Shown piece after piece: positions 28,649-38,714 of a DNA stretch of 64,000 bases (positions are counted from its first letter, which is position 1; every line of letters begins with the position of its first letter). The position numbers were made by a program, and so were the translations under genes. Source of the stretch: Ruania alba (GTDB taxonomy: Bacteria > Actinomycetota > Actinomycetes > Actinomycetales > Beutenbergiaceae). The DNA is taken from positions 1,770,387 to 1,834,386 of the forward strand of contig NZ_FNTX01000001.1 of assembly GCF_900105765.1 (NCBI RefSeq), written 5' to 3'. The notes beneath the pieces were generated by a model that was given only the letters and a program-made list of their open reading frames with translations, was not told the DNA's origin and did not search any database.

Positions 28649-29836
28649 TCAGCGCGGAGCGTCGTTCCGACCTTCATCCGAGGCGACAGTCTCATCAGGC
28701 GAACCGCTCGCGGACGACGACGGGGCCGCCGAACCCGATAGGTCCGGCTCCGTCCCGCCATCACTCCCGTCAGTTCCGGCTGCACCGTCAGCGTGCTGCT
28801 GCTCCACGTCGGGCCCAGCCGTATCCGCCGTGTCAGCAACGTTGACCGAATCATGACCGGAGTCACCATCAGCGTCGCCGGAGTCGGTGTCGGTGTCGGT
28901 GTCGGTGTCTACACCGTCATCAGTGTCGTCTTCGGTATCACCCGCGTCGGGCTCGTGTCCGGGCAGCCACGGCGACGGCTCCCGTTCGGGATGCCGGCGG
29001 GAGAGCACGATGAAGATCACCACTGCCACCAGGCCGACCAGGATCGAGGTCCACACGTTCAGCCGGAGCCCAAGGACCATCTCCGCCTCGTCGATGCGGA
29101 GCATCTCGATCCAGACACGACCGAGTGTGTAGACCACGACATACAGCCAGAACACACGACCGTGCCCGAGCCGGAACTTCCGGTCCGCCCAGACCAGCAC
29201 AGCCGCCATGGCGAGGTTCCACACCAGCTCGTACAGGAACGTCGGATGAAACAGGGTGCCGGCGGGGTAGTCCATCCCTTGTGCCGCAAGCACGGACGGG
29301 TCGATCTGCAACCCCCAGGGCAGCGTCGTCGGCGCACCGAAGAGCTCCTGGTTGAAGTAATTGCCGAGCCGGCCGATCGCCTGGGCGATCAGCACGGCAG
29401 GCGCCATGGAGTCCACCACCGTGGACAGACGTAGCCCGGCACGCCGGAGCGCGATCCAGACGCCGATGGCACCCGCTGGGATAGCCCCCCAGATGCCGAG
29501 CCCACCGTTCCAGATCGCGAAAGCGTTCCAGGGGTTCCCGTCCGGCCCGAAGTAGGCGTCCGGGGAGGAGAACACGTGGTAGATCCGGGCTCCGATGATG
29601 CCCAGCGGCACCGCGAGGAAGATCGCATCGAGGATCGCCCCCTCAGGGCCGCCCCGCGCGCGGTAGCGACGCACCGAGATCCATGCGGCGACGGCGATCC
29701 CGGCGAGGATCGCGATGGCATAGGCACGGATCGGCAGTGGCCCCAGGTACCAGGTGCCCTGCGAGGGGCTCGGGATCCCCGCGGCTACGACCGTGGCCTC
29801 CCGGGCAAGGGAAACCGCAGCGGTCACCGCCGTCAC
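28649..29836 (-). CDS. lgt: Prolipoprotein diacylglyceryl transferase with long acidic tail
   Basis: Lgt adds diacylglycerol to the lipobox cysteine of preproteins at the membrane, including the lipoproteins encoded here. Residues 1-285 hold seven hydrophobic segments, the signature GRLGNYFNQELFG and HGRVFWLYVVVYTLGR. The last ~110 residues are Asp/Thr/Ser-rich with a DT repeat coded by four copies of a hexamer (28883-28906), well beyond the usual length. GTG 29836 overlaps the trpA stop (GTGA), as in the conserved actinobacterial trp-lgt order. Confidence 0.95.
   Translation of the reverse strand: MTAVTAAVSLAREATVVAAGIPSPSQGTWYLGPLPIRAYAIAILAGIAVAAWISVRRYRARGGPEGAILDAIFLAVPLGIIGARIYHVFSSPDAYFGPDGNPWNAFAIWNGGLGIWGAIPAGAIGVWIALRRAGLRLSTVVDSMAPAVLIAQAIGRLGNYFNQELFGAPTTLPWGLQIDPSVLAAQGMDYPAGTLFHPTFLYELVWNLAMAAVLVWADRKFRLGHGRVFWLYVVVYTLGRVWIEMLRIDEAEMVLGLRLNVWTSILVGLVAVVIFIVLSRRHPEREPSPWLPGHEPDAGDTEDDTDDGVDTDTDTDTDSGDADGDSGHDSVNVADTADTAGPDVEQQHADGAAGTDGSDGGTEPDLSGSAAPSSSASGSPDETVASDEGRNDAPR
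28883..28906 (-). repeat. Hexanucleotide tandem repeat in lgt
   Basis: Four perfect GTCGGT units (Thr-Asp codons on the reverse strand) in the part encoding the acidic tail. In-frame slippage would change tail length by two residues per unit without a frameshift. Confidence 0.85.
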
Positions 29837-30669
29837 GAGACGGCTCCCGTTCGCGATGCCGCGCGCACACCGGTCGCCAGGTCGGCGGTCAGCGTCCGCA
29901 GATCTGCCAGGGCGGCGGCGCGGTCAGCGTCGGCGCGCAGCAGTGTGCGCACCAGCGCCGAGCCCACGATCACCCCGTCGGCGTACCGAGCGACCTCCTC
30001 GGCCTGCGCGGCCGTGGACACTCCCAGCCCCACGCACACCCGCTCCGCTCCCGCTGCGCGTGTGGCCGCCACGAGCGCCTCGGCGCGATCGCCCACAGCT
30101 GCGCGCGCGCCAGTGACGCCCATCGTGGATGCGGCATAGACGAACCCGCGCGAAGCGGCCGCCGTCAGGTGCAGGCGCTCGGTGGTGGAGCTCGGTGCCA
30201 CCAGGAACACCTTGTCCAGACCGGCTCGGTCAGCCGCAGCGGTCCACGCGCCTGCCTCGTCCGGAATCAGGTCCGGAGTGATGAGGCCGGCGCCACCCGC
30301 TTCGGCGAGGGCATCGGCAAAGGCGTCCACCCCGAAGCGGTGCACCGGATTGAAGTACGTCATCACCAAGGTCGGTGCCCCGGTCTCGGCCACCTCACGC
30401 ACAGCGCGCAGCACGTCAGCCACGCGGGTACCGCCGTCCAAGGCCGCCTGCACGGCCTCCTGGATCACCGGTCCGTCCATCCCCGGGTCGGAGTACGGCA
30501 ACCCCAGCTCGACGATGTCTGCTCCTGCCTCGACGGCAGCGCGAGCGGCAGCGATGGAACCGGCCACATCGGGGTAGCCCACCGGCAGGTACACCACCAA
30601 GGCGGCTCGCCCCTCGGCTCGGGCGGCATCGATCACAGCCGCGGTCTTGGAGGCGATCACCTCAGTCAC
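29833..30669 (-). CDS. trpA: Tryptophan synthase alpha chain
   Basis: Cleaves indole-3-glycerol phosphate to indole, channelled to TrpB. The 278-residue TIM barrel has catalytic Glu in [13 protein letters not shown] and Asp in [12 protein letters not shown], and the phosphate loop [17 protein letters not shown] 30669 overlaps the trpB stop (GTGA). Confidence 0.97.
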   Translation of the reverse strand: MTEVIASKTAAVIDAARAEGRAALVVYLPVGYPDVAGSIAAARAAVEAGADIVELGLPYSDPGMDGPVIQEAVQAALDGGTRVADVLRAVREVAETGAPTLVMTYFNPVHRFGVDAFADALAEAGGAGLITPDLIPDEAGAWTAAADRAGLDKVFLVAPSSTTERLHLTAAASRGFVYAASTMGVTGARAAVGDRAEALVAATRAAGAERVCVGLGVSTAAQAEEVARYADGVIVGSALVRTLLRADADRAAALADLRTLTADLATGVRAASRTGAVS

Positions 30670-31964
30670 AGGGACTCCTCCTTCACGTCTGCCGGGTCCA
30701 CCAGGTCGAACCAGGTGGCGGCGGTCGCGACATCCTTGTCCCCTCGCCCGGAGAGGGAGACCAGCAGGACGATCTCGTGCGGGTCGGTCCGGTCGTCACC
30801 GGACGCCGCGGCGTCGGCCAGCTCGTTGCCCAACCGCAGCGCGCCAGCGAGGGCGTGCGCGCTTTCGATCGCCGGGATGATCCCCTCGGTACGGCACAGC
30901 AGCTCGAAGGCGTTCATCGCCTCGGCGTCGGTGACCGGCCGGTACTCGGCTCGGCCGATGCTGGCGAGCCAGGAGTGCTCCGGACCCACCCCCGGATAGT
31001 CGAGGCCGGCAGAGATGGAGTGGGACTCGATCGTCTGGCCGTCCTCGTCCTGCAGCAGGTACGAGCGAGCACCGTGCAAGACCCCAGGGTCACCCGCGGT
31101 GATCGTGGCCGCATGCCGGCCCGTGTCCACCCCGTCACCCGCGGCCTCACAGCCGATCAGCCGCACTGGATCGTCGAGGAAGGCGTGGAACAGACCCATC
31201 GCGTTCGATCCCCCGCCCACACAAGCCACCGCAGCGTCGGGCAGGCGGCCCAGCCGATCCAGCACCTGAGCGCGTGCCTCCTCGCCGATGATCTTCTGCA
31301 GATCCCGGACCAAGGTGGGGAACGGGTGCGGGCCGGCCACGGTTCCGAACACGTAGTTCGTCGTGTCCACGTTGGCGACCCAGTCCCGGAACGCCTCGTT
31401 GATGGCGTCCTTGAGGGTCCGAGAGCCGGTTGAGACCGGAACCACCTCCGCGCCGAGGAGTCGCATCCGTGCCACGTTCAACGCCTGACGGCGGGTGTCC
31501 TCCTCGCCCATATAGATCGTGCACTCGAGGCCGAAGAGTGCCGCCGCGGTCGCCGTGGCCACCCCGTGCTGGCCGGCCCCGGTCTCCGCGATCACCCGCG
31601 TCTTCCCCACCATCTCGGTCAGCAGTGCCTGTCCGAGCACGTTGTTGATCTTGTGCGAACCGGTGTGGTTGAGGTCCTCCCGCTTGAGTAGCACGCGCAC
31701 TCCCCCAGCGTGCGCAGCGAACCGCGGCACCTCCGTCACCGGGCTCGGCCGGCCGGTGTAGTCACGGTGTAGGCCGGCGAGTCGCTCGCCGAACTCCGGG
31801 TCCTGCTTGGCCTTCTCCCAAGCGGCGGTCAGGTCGTCCAGCGCCGCGATCAGTGCCTCCGGCACGAACCGACCACCAAAGTCCCCGAAGTACGGGCCGA
31901 CGGCCTCGCGCAACGCGTGTGCGGCCTCTGTGCTCATCTCTGCTGCCCCTGCCCGAGAGTTCAT
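30666..31964 (-). CDS. trpB: Tryptophan synthase beta chain
   Basis: The PLP enzyme joining indole and serine. The 432-residue product contains [15 protein letters not shown] with the PLP lysine, [10 protein letters not shown], and the phosphate-binding [11 protein letters not shown] 31964 overlaps the trpC stop (ATGA); an internal ATG at 31937 is a shorter option that matches common family starts. Confidence 0.97.
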   Translation of the reverse strand: MNSRAGAAEMSTEAAHALREAVGPYFGDFGGRFVPEALIAALDDLTAAWEKAKQDPEFGERLAGLHRDYTGRPSPVTEVPRFAAHAGGVRVLLKREDLNHTGSHKINNVLGQALLTEMVGKTRVIAETGAGQHGVATATAAALFGLECTIYMGEEDTRRQALNVARMRLLGAEVVPVSTGSRTLKDAINEAFRDWVANVDTTNYVFGTVAGPHPFPTLVRDLQKIIGEEARAQVLDRLGRLPDAAVACVGGGSNAMGLFHAFLDDPVRLIGCEAAGDGVDTGRHAATITAGDPGVLHGARSYLLQDEDGQTIESHSISAGLDYPGVGPEHSWLASIGRAEYRPVTDAEAMNAFELLCRTEGIIPAIESAHALAGALRLGNELADAAASGDDRTDPHEIVLLVSLSGRGDKDVATAATWFDLVDPADVKEESL

Positions 31965-32776
31965 CGAGAACGCACCGCTCGTAGGGCGGGGTGCGCCCCG
32001 GCCGCCACCATGTCCGCCACCGCGGCGCGCGGGTCGCCCTGGGTCACCAGCGCCTCACCCACGAGGACCGCGTCAGCTCCGGCGCGTGCGTACTCGAGCA
32101 CGTCGTGGGGGCCCCGAACGCCGGACTCGGCCACGGTGACGATGCCAGCGGGAACGTGCGGCGCAACCCGGGCGAAAACCCCGCGATGCACCTCGAGCGT
32201 ATGCAGATCCCGAGCGTTGACACCGATCACTCGCGCCCCGGCATCCACCGCGCGGAGCACTTCCTCCTCCGAGTGGACCTCGACCAGCGCCGTCATACCG
32301 AGCGAGTGCACGCGGTCGACCAAGGAGGTGAGCACCGTCTGCTCGAGCGCCGCGACGATCAGCAGCACGAGATCGGCCCCATGCGCGCGGGCTTCCCAGA
32401 CCTGATAAGGCGCCACGACGAAATCCTTGCGGAGCACCGGCACGTCCACCCGGGCGCGCACACCGGCCAAGTCCTCCAACGACCCACCGAAGCGCCGTCG
32501 TTCGGTGAGGACGCTGATGGCGCTCGCCCCGCCGCTCTCGTAGTCAGCGGCCAGACCGGCCGGATCGGCGATCTCGGCCAGCGCACCCTTCGACGGGCTG
32601 GAACGCTTCACCTCGGCGATCACCGTCACCGCGTCTTCCTGGCGCAGCGCGTCGATAGCGTTCTTCGCCGATGGTTGCGCGTCCGCCTGACGCTTCACCG
32701 CGTCGAGCGGGACGGCAGCCTCACGGGCGGCCAGATCCTCTCGGACCCCGCTGACAATGTCTTCCAGAACGGTCAC
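31961..32776 (-). CDS. trpC: Indole-3-glycerol phosphate synthase
   Basis: Ring closure step of tryptophan synthesis. The 271-residue TIM barrel has [11 protein letters not shown] with catalytic Lys, VLRKDFVV, and [11 protein letters not shown]; the final phosphate loop is SGVRGPHDV. It begins with GTG 32776 behind a recognisable promoter, so trpCBA-lgt seems to have its own transcript besides read-through from trpE. Confidence 0.97.
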   Translation of the reverse strand: MTVLEDIVSGVREDLAAREAAVPLDAVKRQADAQPSAKNAIDALRQEDAVTVIAEVKRSSPSKGALAEIADPAGLAADYESGGASAISVLTERRRFGGSLEDLAGVRARVDVPVLRKDFVVAPYQVWEARAHGADLVLLIVAALEQTVLTSLVDRVHSLGMTALVEVHSEEEVLRAVDAGARVIGVNARDLHTLEVHRGVFARVAPHVPAGIVTVAESGVRGPHDVLEYARAGADAVLVGEALVTQGDPRAAVADMVAAGAHPALRAVRSR

Positions 32777-32804
32777 GATCCGCCTCTCGCTCGGTGTGCT
32801 CCCA

Positions 32805-32829
32805 ATGGTAGGTGCTCACCGTGAGCGCC
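32805..32829 (-). promoter_or_regulatory. trpC promoter with overlapping dyad
   Basis: TACCAT (32805-32810, reverse strand) is a good -10, giving a leader of about 22 nt. Just upstream, GCTCAC (32814-32819) and GTGAGC (32821-32826) form a perfect dyad around one base, in the -10/-35 spacer, a position suited to repression. No leader peptide or attenuator is seen. Confidence 0.45.
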
Positions 32830-32880
32830 CGAGCCACCCGCCCGCGTACCGAGCAGAGACGCCACTGCTTTTCGCGCCAC

Positions 32881-33459
32881 TCAGAACATGTTGTACATGT
32901 CGCCGTAGGCGACGCCGATCACCGCGAGGACGATCAGCACGATCGTTGCCGCGATCCCGACGAAGCCCAGGATGATGCCGGCCAGGGCCATCCCGCCGTT
33001 GCTGGCACGCCCCTCGGCCACCGCCTTGCGCGCCATGAATCCGGTGATCACCGCACCGATCGCAGCCAGCCATCCCACCCACATGCAGGTGAGCACGATC
33101 CCGCCGATCCCCAGACCCAGCGACCATCCGCCCAGGGCGTTGTTCTGCCCGCCGACCGGCGGGTATCCGCCGCCGTAGCCGGCATACGCGCCCGGAGCTT
33201 GGTACGCGCCCGGTGCAGCGTCGTAGGGCCCCGGCACACCGCCGGGCTGTCCGTACTGCCCGGGCTGGGGGTACTGCCCGGGCTGCTGCCCCGGTTGTCC
33301 GGCGGAATCGCCGTAGGGGCCGGGCTGACCTGACGATCCGCCGTAGGGGCCGGGCTGTTGCCCCGGGGAGCCGTACGGCGACGACGGGTTCGACGACCCG
33401 CCGTACGGGTCGTTCTGGCCGTATGGACCGTTGCCCTGACCGGGGGGCGGATAGCTCAT
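32881..33459 (-). CDS. DUF4190-type membrane protein with Pro/Gly/Tyr-rich N-terminus
   Basis: 192 residues. The first ~105 are low-complexity repeats rich in Gly, Pro, Tyr and Gln (units such as GGSSGQPGPYG), followed by two membrane helices (LGLGIGGIVLTCMWVGWLAAIG, ALAGIILGFVGIAATIVLIVLA) with the MARKAVAEGRASNGG loop, the DUF4190 pattern. ATG 33459 is backed by GAGAGGTGAAG; the frame is open further upstream but without a good start. Conserved between trpE and trpC in related genomes by my recollection; function unknown. Confidence 0.82.
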   Translation of the reverse strand: MSYPPPGQGNGPYGQNDPYGGSSNPSSPYGSPGQQPGPYGGSSGQPGPYGDSAGQPGQQPGQYPQPGQYGQPGGVPGPYDAAPGAYQAPGAYAGYGGGYPPVGGQNNALGGWSLGLGIGGIVLTCMWVGWLAAIGAVITGFMARKAVAEGRASNGGMALAGIILGFVGIAATIVLIVLAVIGVAYGDMYNMF

Positions 33460-33487
33460 CTCTTCACCTCTCACACATGATGGGCCG

Positions 33488-33943
33488 CTAGGGGCCCAGG
33501 AACGGTTGCACAGCAGGGATGTTCCGCACCACCCAGAACATCGCCACCAGGATGCCCAGCAGCGGCAACCACCGCGGCAGCGCCAACTTCGGCAGGTTGC
33601 GCCAGGACCGCACCGCCCACACCAGCCACAGCACCGCGACCACGGGCAATCCGACCGCCAGCATGGGGTTGGCGTCCCAGGCAGCGACGAGATCCCCGGT
33701 CGCCAGGGCGTAGGTGGTGCGTAGACCACCGCACCCTGGGCACAAGTACCCCGTCAACAGCAGGAACGGGCACATCACAGGGCCGCCATCGTGCGGTTCC
33801 ATCAGGACCACCACGGCGGTCCCGACCACGATCGAGGCGCCGAGTACCGTCGGTGCGATCGTGTCGCGCTTCGCACGCGCGTGGCCGTGCGTCACCGGTG
33901 CAGCCTGCTCGACCGACTCCGGTCGATCAGTCTGCATATTCAC
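33488..33943 (-). CDS. DUF2752 membrane protein
   Basis: 151 residues. The defining motif CPFLLLTGYLCPGCGGLRTTYAL (about 58-80; Cys pair CPGC) sits between two or three membrane helices. Such proteins are common next to DUF4190 genes; function unknown. The start is GTG 33943 or ATG 33937, just after the preceding gene's stop. Confidence 0.85.
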   Translation of the reverse strand: MNMQTDRPESVEQAAPVTHGHARAKRDTIAPTVLGASIVVGTAVVVLMEPHDGGPVMCPFLLLTGYLCPGCGGLRTTYALATGDLVAAWDANPMLAVGLPVVAVLWLVWAVRSWRNLPKLALPRWLPLLGILVAMFWVVRNIPAVQPFLGP

Positions 33944-33948
33944 CAGAG

Positions 33949-34254
33949 TCAGCCGCGAGCCCGTGCCTTGGGGGCCTGACCGTGGCCGGCGGCGCGCAGC
34001 GCCACGCTCACCACAGCACCCACCACGAACACAGCCACGCCTGCCAGGATCACCGGCATCGACGGGAGTACGAATCCGATTCCTGACACGGTGGAAGCAA
34101 TCACACCGAACCAGAAGAGCGCCCAGGCGGCGACGGTCCGACCATGGTTCTGCGGCGGCGCAGCGACAGGGAGGTTCTCGGCCGGATAGTGGCCGCCGGC
34201 TACCGAATCGGCCGACGCCGATTCAACGACACCGGTACGGGACGTGGTGGTCAT
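33949..34254 (-). CDS. HGxxPAAW-motif small membrane protein
   Basis: 101 residues with the motif NHGRTVAAW (a variant of HGxTPAAW, Val for Pro) followed by two membrane helices (WALFWFGVIASTVSGIGFVL, PVILAGVAVFVVGAVVSVAL). GGAGGAGGG lies 8 nt before the ATG. The family is restricted to actinobacteria and tends to lie in the trp locus; role unknown. Confidence 0.85.
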   Translation of the reverse strand: MTTTSRTGVVESASADSVAGGHYPAENLPVAAPPQNHGRTVAAWALFWFGVIASTVSGIGFVLPSMPVILAGVAVFVVGAVVSVALRAAGHGQAPKARARG

Positions 34255-34295
34255 GGACAGGGCCCTCCTCCAGGCAGATCAGTTCTGGGCTCAGC

Positions 34296-34943
34296 CTACC
34301 GGTCCGTGGGGTCCTCGCCGCGGCTCAACGCGTCCCAGTCGGACATCGTGGTGCTCGGGCCTGCGGCCCGCGAGCCGCCGGTCCCGGCATCGTCTCCGGT
34401 CCGCTCACCTGAGCCGCTGTCCTGATCCGAGGTGCTGCGTTCGTAGCGCTGCGCTGCCGCCGCCCATCGCCCCATCCGCAGGGGCAGCACCAACCCGAGC
34501 ACCGCCACCACCGCGCCGAGTGCCAGCGCCACCCACGGGGCCGCCGTCATGCTCACTGCCCCGCCGAGCTCACGCACCCCGGTCAGTTCGGCGGTCGCTG
34601 AAGTGACCGGCGTCCTCGGATCACGCAGGAACGCCACCGACGCGACCACCGCGAGCACACCCCCGAGGGCAGCCAAGACAGCGGCCACCACCCGGGTGAT
34701 GCGTCCGGCGAGCCCGATCGCCAGACCAGCCGCCATGATCAGCAACGCCACGCTGGGCACCAACGGCGCTCCGTCAGTGCCAGTCACGCGGGCGGTACCG
34801 CCTGAGCCGATGGTGGTGCGCACGGGAGCACTGGCCCACTCCAGCAGACTCACCCCGAGCAGGGCGGCACCGCACACGAGCAGGATGAGTACCGCCGTCC
34901 GGCGACTCAACCCTGATCTGGCGGGACCGCTGGGCTTCCTCAT
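34296..34943 (-). CDS. Trp biosynthesis-associated membrane protein (Trp_oprn_chp)
   Basis: 215 residues, four hydrophobic segments, the SMTAAPWVALALG motif and a soluble tail ending DWDALSRGEDPT, both typical of TIGR02234 proteins found after trpE in actinobacteria (Rv1610-like). ATG 34943 overlaps the trpE stop (ATGA). No biochemical function is known; a tryptophan transport or pathway-anchoring role has no direct evidence. Confidence 0.88.
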   Translation of the reverse strand: MRKPSGPARSGLSRRTAVLILLVCGAALLGVSLLEWASAPVRTTIGSGGTARVTGTDGAPLVPSVALLIMAAGLAIGLAGRITRVVAAVLAALGGVLAVVASVAFLRDPRTPVTSATAELTGVRELGGAVSMTAAPWVALALGAVVAVLGLVLPLRMGRWAAAAQRYERSTSDQDSGSGERTGDDAGTGGSRAAGPSTTMSDWDALSRGEDPTDR

Positions 34944-36502
34944 GCAGAACCTTCGGGATCAGCATCGAGACCCGCCACGCCCGCTGCCACCTGGACCGCA
35001 CGTACGGCCGCCGCTGCCTTGTTCCGGGTCTCCCAGTACTCCGCCTCGGGGTCGGAGTCGGCCACCAGTCCCCCGCCCGCCTGCACGCTCGCCTGCCCGT
35101 CCTTGATCAGTGCCGTCCGGATCGCGATGGCCATATCGAGGTCACCGTCGAGGTCGAAGTAGCCGACGGTGCCGCCGTAGATCCCCCGCCGGGCCGGCTC
35201 CAGCTCGTCGATGAGAGCGATCGCGCGTGGTTTCGGCGCCCCGGAGAGAGTGCCGGCCGGGAAGGTCGCGGTGAGCACGTCCACGGCCGAGGCCTCCGGG
35301 CGCACCGTGCCCACCACGGTCGAGCTCATGTGCATGATGTGGCTGAACCGCTTGATCTCCATGAACTCCACCACCGCCACCGAGCCCGCCTCGCACACCC
35401 GGCCCAGGTCGTTGCGGGCGAGGTCCACCAGCATCAGGTGCTCGGCACGCTCCTTCGGATCCTCCAGGAGCTCCTCGGCGTGGGTCCGGTCCTCAGCCGG
35501 GGTACGCCCGCGCGGCCGGGAACCGGCGATCGGGAAGCTCTGCGCTTCCCGGCCGGTCACCTTCACCAGCGTCTCCGGACTCGACCCGACCACGTGGAAC
35601 TCCCCGCCGTCGGCATCGGCCAGGTGCAGGAAGTACATGTACGGGCTCGGGTTGATCGTACGCAGCACCCGGTAGACGTCCAGCGGGTCAGCCGGGCAGT
35701 CCAGGTCGAGGCGCTGGGAGAGCACCACCTGGAACACCTCACCGTCCCGGATCGCCGCCTTGGCAGCCTGCACACTGACGGCGTAGTCCTCCCGAGAGGT
35801 CCGGAACCGCAGCTCCGGCTCGGTGGCCGGGACGCTGCGCAGCGCGTGCGAGCGGGCCGGTGCGGCCAGCCGAGCCTGCATCACGTCCAGGCGTGCCACG
35901 GCGTCGGCGTGCGCCTCGTCCACCCGAGCGTCGGTGTCATCGGCGTTGATCGCGTTCGCGATCAGCCACACGTCCCCGGAGTGGTGATCGATCGCCGCCA
36001 TGTCGCCGACCAGGCACAGCGCGACCTCCGGGACGTTCAGTTCGTCCGGCGGCACCTGAGGCAAGGTGGGCTCCCAGTGGTGGGTCACGTCCCATCCGAG
36101 CGAGCCCACCAGTCCGCCGGTGAGCGGTGGCAGGTGCTCGATACTCGGAGTGTGCAGGGCGGCCAACGTCCCCCTGAGCACATCCAGCACGTCGCCCTCG
36201 GTGGGAACCGACACCGGCACGTCACCGGTCCAGTGCGCCTGGCCATCCCGTTCGGTGAGGATGGCGCGTGCGGAGACGCCGATGAAAGACCACCGGGACC
36301 AGGCGCCGTCGGTGGCGGACTCCAGCACGAACGTGCCCGGCCGACCCGAGGAGAGCTGGCGATACAGGCCCACCGGGGTGACGTCGTCGGCGAGCAGGCG
36401 GCGCACCACCGGGATCACCCGGCGGTGGTTGGCCATCTCCCGGAACTCCGGCAGCGCGGGCCAGGTGGCACCCCACGCGGGCGCGGCGCACGGCTCACTC
36501 AT
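34940..36502 (-). CDS. trpE: Anthranilate synthase component I
   Basis: Makes anthranilate from chorismate. The 520-residue product has the tryptophan-feedback motif LLES-like FVLESATDG in the N-domain, and the chorismate-binding core with [42 protein letters not shown] and [17 protein letters not shown] 36502 lies 8 bp inside the hisI end. No trpG or trpD is in the window, so the glutaminase partner must be elsewhere. Confidence 0.97.
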   Translation of the reverse strand: MSEPCAAPAWGATWPALPEFREMANHRRVIPVVRRLLADDVTPVGLYRQLSSGRPGTFVLESATDGAWSRWSFIGVSARAILTERDGQAHWTGDVPVSVPTEGDVLDVLRGTLAALHTPSIEHLPPLTGGLVGSLGWDVTHHWEPTLPQVPPDELNVPEVALCLVGDMAAIDHHSGDVWLIANAINADDTDARVDEAHADAVARLDVMQARLAAPARSHALRSVPATEPELRFRTSREDYAVSVQAAKAAIRDGEVFQVVLSQRLDLDCPADPLDVYRVLRTINPSPYMYFLHLADADGGEFHVVGSSPETLVKVTGREAQSFPIAGSRPRGRTPAEDRTHAEELLEDPKERAEHLMLVDLARNDLGRVCEAGSVAVVEFMEIKRFSHIMHMSSTVVGTVRPEASAVDVLTATFPAGTLSGAPKPRAIALIDELEPARRGIYGGTVGYFDLDGDLDMAIAIRTALIKDGQASVQAGGGLVADSDPEAEYWETRNKAAAAVRAVQVAAGVAGLDADPEGSA

Positions 36503-36866
36503 CTCGTCCGCCAAGCGGCAGGAGTCCACCGGCGCGGAAGCAGCTGCGCACGCCGGTGTGGCACGCCGGGCCGATCTGCTCGACCCGCAGCAGCAGGGCG
36601 TCCCCGTCGCAGTCGATCGCCACGGAACGCACATACTGCACGTGGCCCGACGTATCGCCCTTGCGCCAGTACTCCTGCCGGGACCGGGACCAGTACGTGG
36701 CCCGACCCTCGGTGAGCGTGCGGCGCAGTGCTTCGTCGTCCATCCACGCCACCATCAGGACCTCGTCGGAGTCATCGTCCTGCACGACGACACACACGAG
36801 GCCCTGATCGTTGCGGATGAGTCGCTGGGCGACTGCCGGATCCAGGGTGAGGCTCGCATCGGACAC
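36495..36866 (-). CDS. hisI: Phosphoribosyl-AMP cyclohydrolase
   Basis: Third step of histidine synthesis. 123 residues with [31 protein letters not shown] and the metal-binding [24 protein letters not shown] 36866 follows CAGGAT by 6 nt, so it may be leaderless. It is the stand-alone HisI form with no HisE domain, as usual in this phylum. Confidence 0.96.
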   Translation of the reverse strand: MSDASLTLDPAVAQRLIRNDQGLVCVVVQDDDSDEVLMVAWMDDEALRRTLTEGRATYWSRSRQEYWRKGDTSGHVQYVRSVAIDCDGDALLLRVEQIGPACHTGVRSCFRAGGLLPLGGRDE

Positions 36867-36920
36867 CCCTCGATCCTGCCATGTTCCGGGCCTGTCGGCG
36901 CCCGCCTGGCCGGGTGACGG

Positions 36921-38714
36921 CTACTCGCTGGCGACGATCCAGGAGGCGTACATCCGCGCGTACACGCCGTCGGCGGCCAGGAGCTCGGTGTGGTTGCCGA
37001 CCTCGACCACGCGGCCGGCATCGACCACCACGACGATGTCGGCGGCCTCGGCAGTGGAGAGCCGGTGTGCGATCGCCACCGAGGTACGGCCATGGGTGAG
37101 CCGGGCCAACGCAGTGCTGATCCGCTGCTCGGTCGCCGGATCGACGGCGGAGGTCGCCTCGTCCAGGACCAGCACGTCCGCATCGGCCAGGTAGGCACGA
37201 GCGATCGCGACCAGCTGACGCTCCCCCGCCGAGAGCGCCTCCCCGCGCTGCCCGACGTCGGTACTCACCCCACCCGGGAGCGTCGCCACCCAGTCGTCCA
37301 GGCCGAGAGTGTGCACCACCTCGGACACGTCCGTGGGTCTGGTGCCGGTCTTCCGGCCGTAGGCGATGTTCCCGGCGATGGTGCCGTCGAACAGGAATCC
37401 TTCCTGCGGCACCATCACCACCCGGTCGCGCAGGTCAGCGAGGGTGAGGTCCCGCAGGTCGGTGTCGTTCAGCCGCACCGACCCCGCCGCAGGATCCATC
37501 ATCCGCGTGAGCAGCTTGGCCAGCGTGGTCTTGCCCGACCCCGTCTCACCCACGATCGCCACGCGTGCTCCCGCCGGGATGGTCAACGTCACATCCTTGA
37601 GCACGCGTTCGGTGCCCGGGTAGGCGAAGGAGACGTCCTGGAAGTGCAGGTCGGCGGGCCCACGGGGCCCCGCCGGGACCGGCCGCTCCGGGTCGGTCAC
37701 GTCTCGTGGCGTGTGCAGAACCGTGATCACCCGCCGCCAGCCGGCGACGGCGTTCTGCATCTCGTTGAGCACCTCGGTGGCCGACTGCACCGGGCCGACG
37801 AAGAGCTGCACGAGGAACAGGAAGGCGAGCAGGCCGCCGACCGTGATCTCACCGGCGAGACCGAGCATCGTGCCCACCACGACGACGGCGCTCAGCGCCA
37901 GGCCGGAGAGCAGCACCCCGGTGGAGAACGCCACTGCCGCGAAGGTCTGGGCGCGCACAGCGGCGCTGCGGTGATCATCGATCGCGGCGTCGACACGACG
38001 CTGGGTCCGCGCATCCGCACCGTAGGCACGGATCGTCTGCGCGCCCACCACCGACTCCGAGATGCGGCCGAGCATGATGCCGACGCGTTCTCGAACGCCG
38101 CCGTAGGCACGGCTGAGGGCCCGCTGGGCCCGCGGCGCGAGGATCACCATCGGTGCGAGCGCTGCCCACACCACGAGGGTCAACTGCCAGGAGTACACGA
38201 ACATCGCCACCGTGGCGGCGGCGATCTGCAGAGTGGAGAGCAGCAGCATCATGCCGCCCCACTGCACGAACATCGAGACCGTGTCCACGTCCGAGGTCAC
38301 TCGGGAGACCAACGAACCGCGCCGCTCGGTGTTCTGGGTCAGCACCGACAGGTCGTGCACATGCCGGAACGCTTTCACCCGCAGCTGCGCGAGGCCGGCC
38401 TCCGCGGCACGGAACAGGCGGATGTTCACCCAGGTAGTGCAGGCAGAGGTGAGCAGCAGCGCGACGCCGCTCAGGGCACACAACTGGATCACCAGCGGCA
38501 CATTCACCCCACCCTCGGCGAACAGACCGCGGTCGGTGGTGAGCTGGACCGCCATCGGCACGATGACCTTGCCGGCCGTGGCGACGATCGCGAGGAGAGC
38601 GGAGACGACGATCCCCTCCTTGATCGCCGGAGAGATCCGGATGCCCTCGCGGATCGTCGCCAGGACCCCGAGGGAGGAGGTCTGCTCGATGTGCGCACTG
38701 GTCGGCTCACTCAT
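36921..38714 (-). CDS. ABC exporter, fused permease-ATPase (second of pair)
   Basis: 597 residues: six-helix exporter membrane domain (about 30-330) then an ATPase with Walker A GETGSGKTT, Q-loop VVMVPQEGFLFDGT, signature LSAGERQ, Walker B VLVLDEATSAVD and H-switch. The signature has Ala where Gly is usual (LSAGE), still within known variation. ATG 38714 overlaps the stop of the partner exporter gene (ATGA), so they probably form a heterodimer like the mycobacterial Rv1272c/1273c or LmrCD types. Substrate unknown. Confidence 0.9.
   Translation of the reverse strand: MSEPTSAHIEQTSSLGVLATIREGIRISPAIKEGIVVSALLAIVATAGKVIVPMAVQLTTDRGLFAEGGVNVPLVIQLCALSGVALLLTSACTTWVNIRLFRAAEAGLAQLRVKAFRHVHDLSVLTQNTERRGSLVSRVTSDVDTVSMFVQWGGMMLLLSTLQIAAATVAMFVYSWQLTLVVWAALAPMVILAPRAQRALSRAYGGVRERVGIMLGRISESVVGAQTIRAYGADARTQRRVDAAIDDHRSAAVRAQTFAAVAFSTGVLLSGLALSAVVVVGTMLGLAGEITVGGLLAFLFLVQLFVGPVQSATEVLNEMQNAVAGWRRVITVLHTPRDVTDPERPVPAGPRGPADLHFQDVSFAYPGTERVLKDVTLTIPAGARVAIVGETGSGKTTLAKLLTRMMDPAAGSVRLNDTDLRDLTLADLRDRVVMVPQEGFLFDGTIAGNIAYGRKTGTRPTDVSEVVHTLGLDDWVATLPGGVSTDVGQRGEALSAGERQLVAIARAYLADADVLVLDEATSAVDPATEQRISTALARLTHGRTSVAIAHRLSTAEAADIVVVVDAGRVVEVGNHTELLAADGVYARMYASWIVASE

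Noticed and set aside
27076-28845. 589-codon open frame antisense to gltB
   Set aside because: Overlaps the conserved amidotransferase domain of GltB in full; no recognisable motifs.
28883-28906. Tandem repeat considered as a CRISPR or VNTR locus
   Set aside because: Six-base in-frame units within lgt with no spacers; only simple coding repeats.
33160-33450. Repetitive GC-rich stretch considered as non-coding repeat
   Set aside because: It encodes the Gly/Pro/Tyr-rich N-terminus of the DUF4190 protein in frame.
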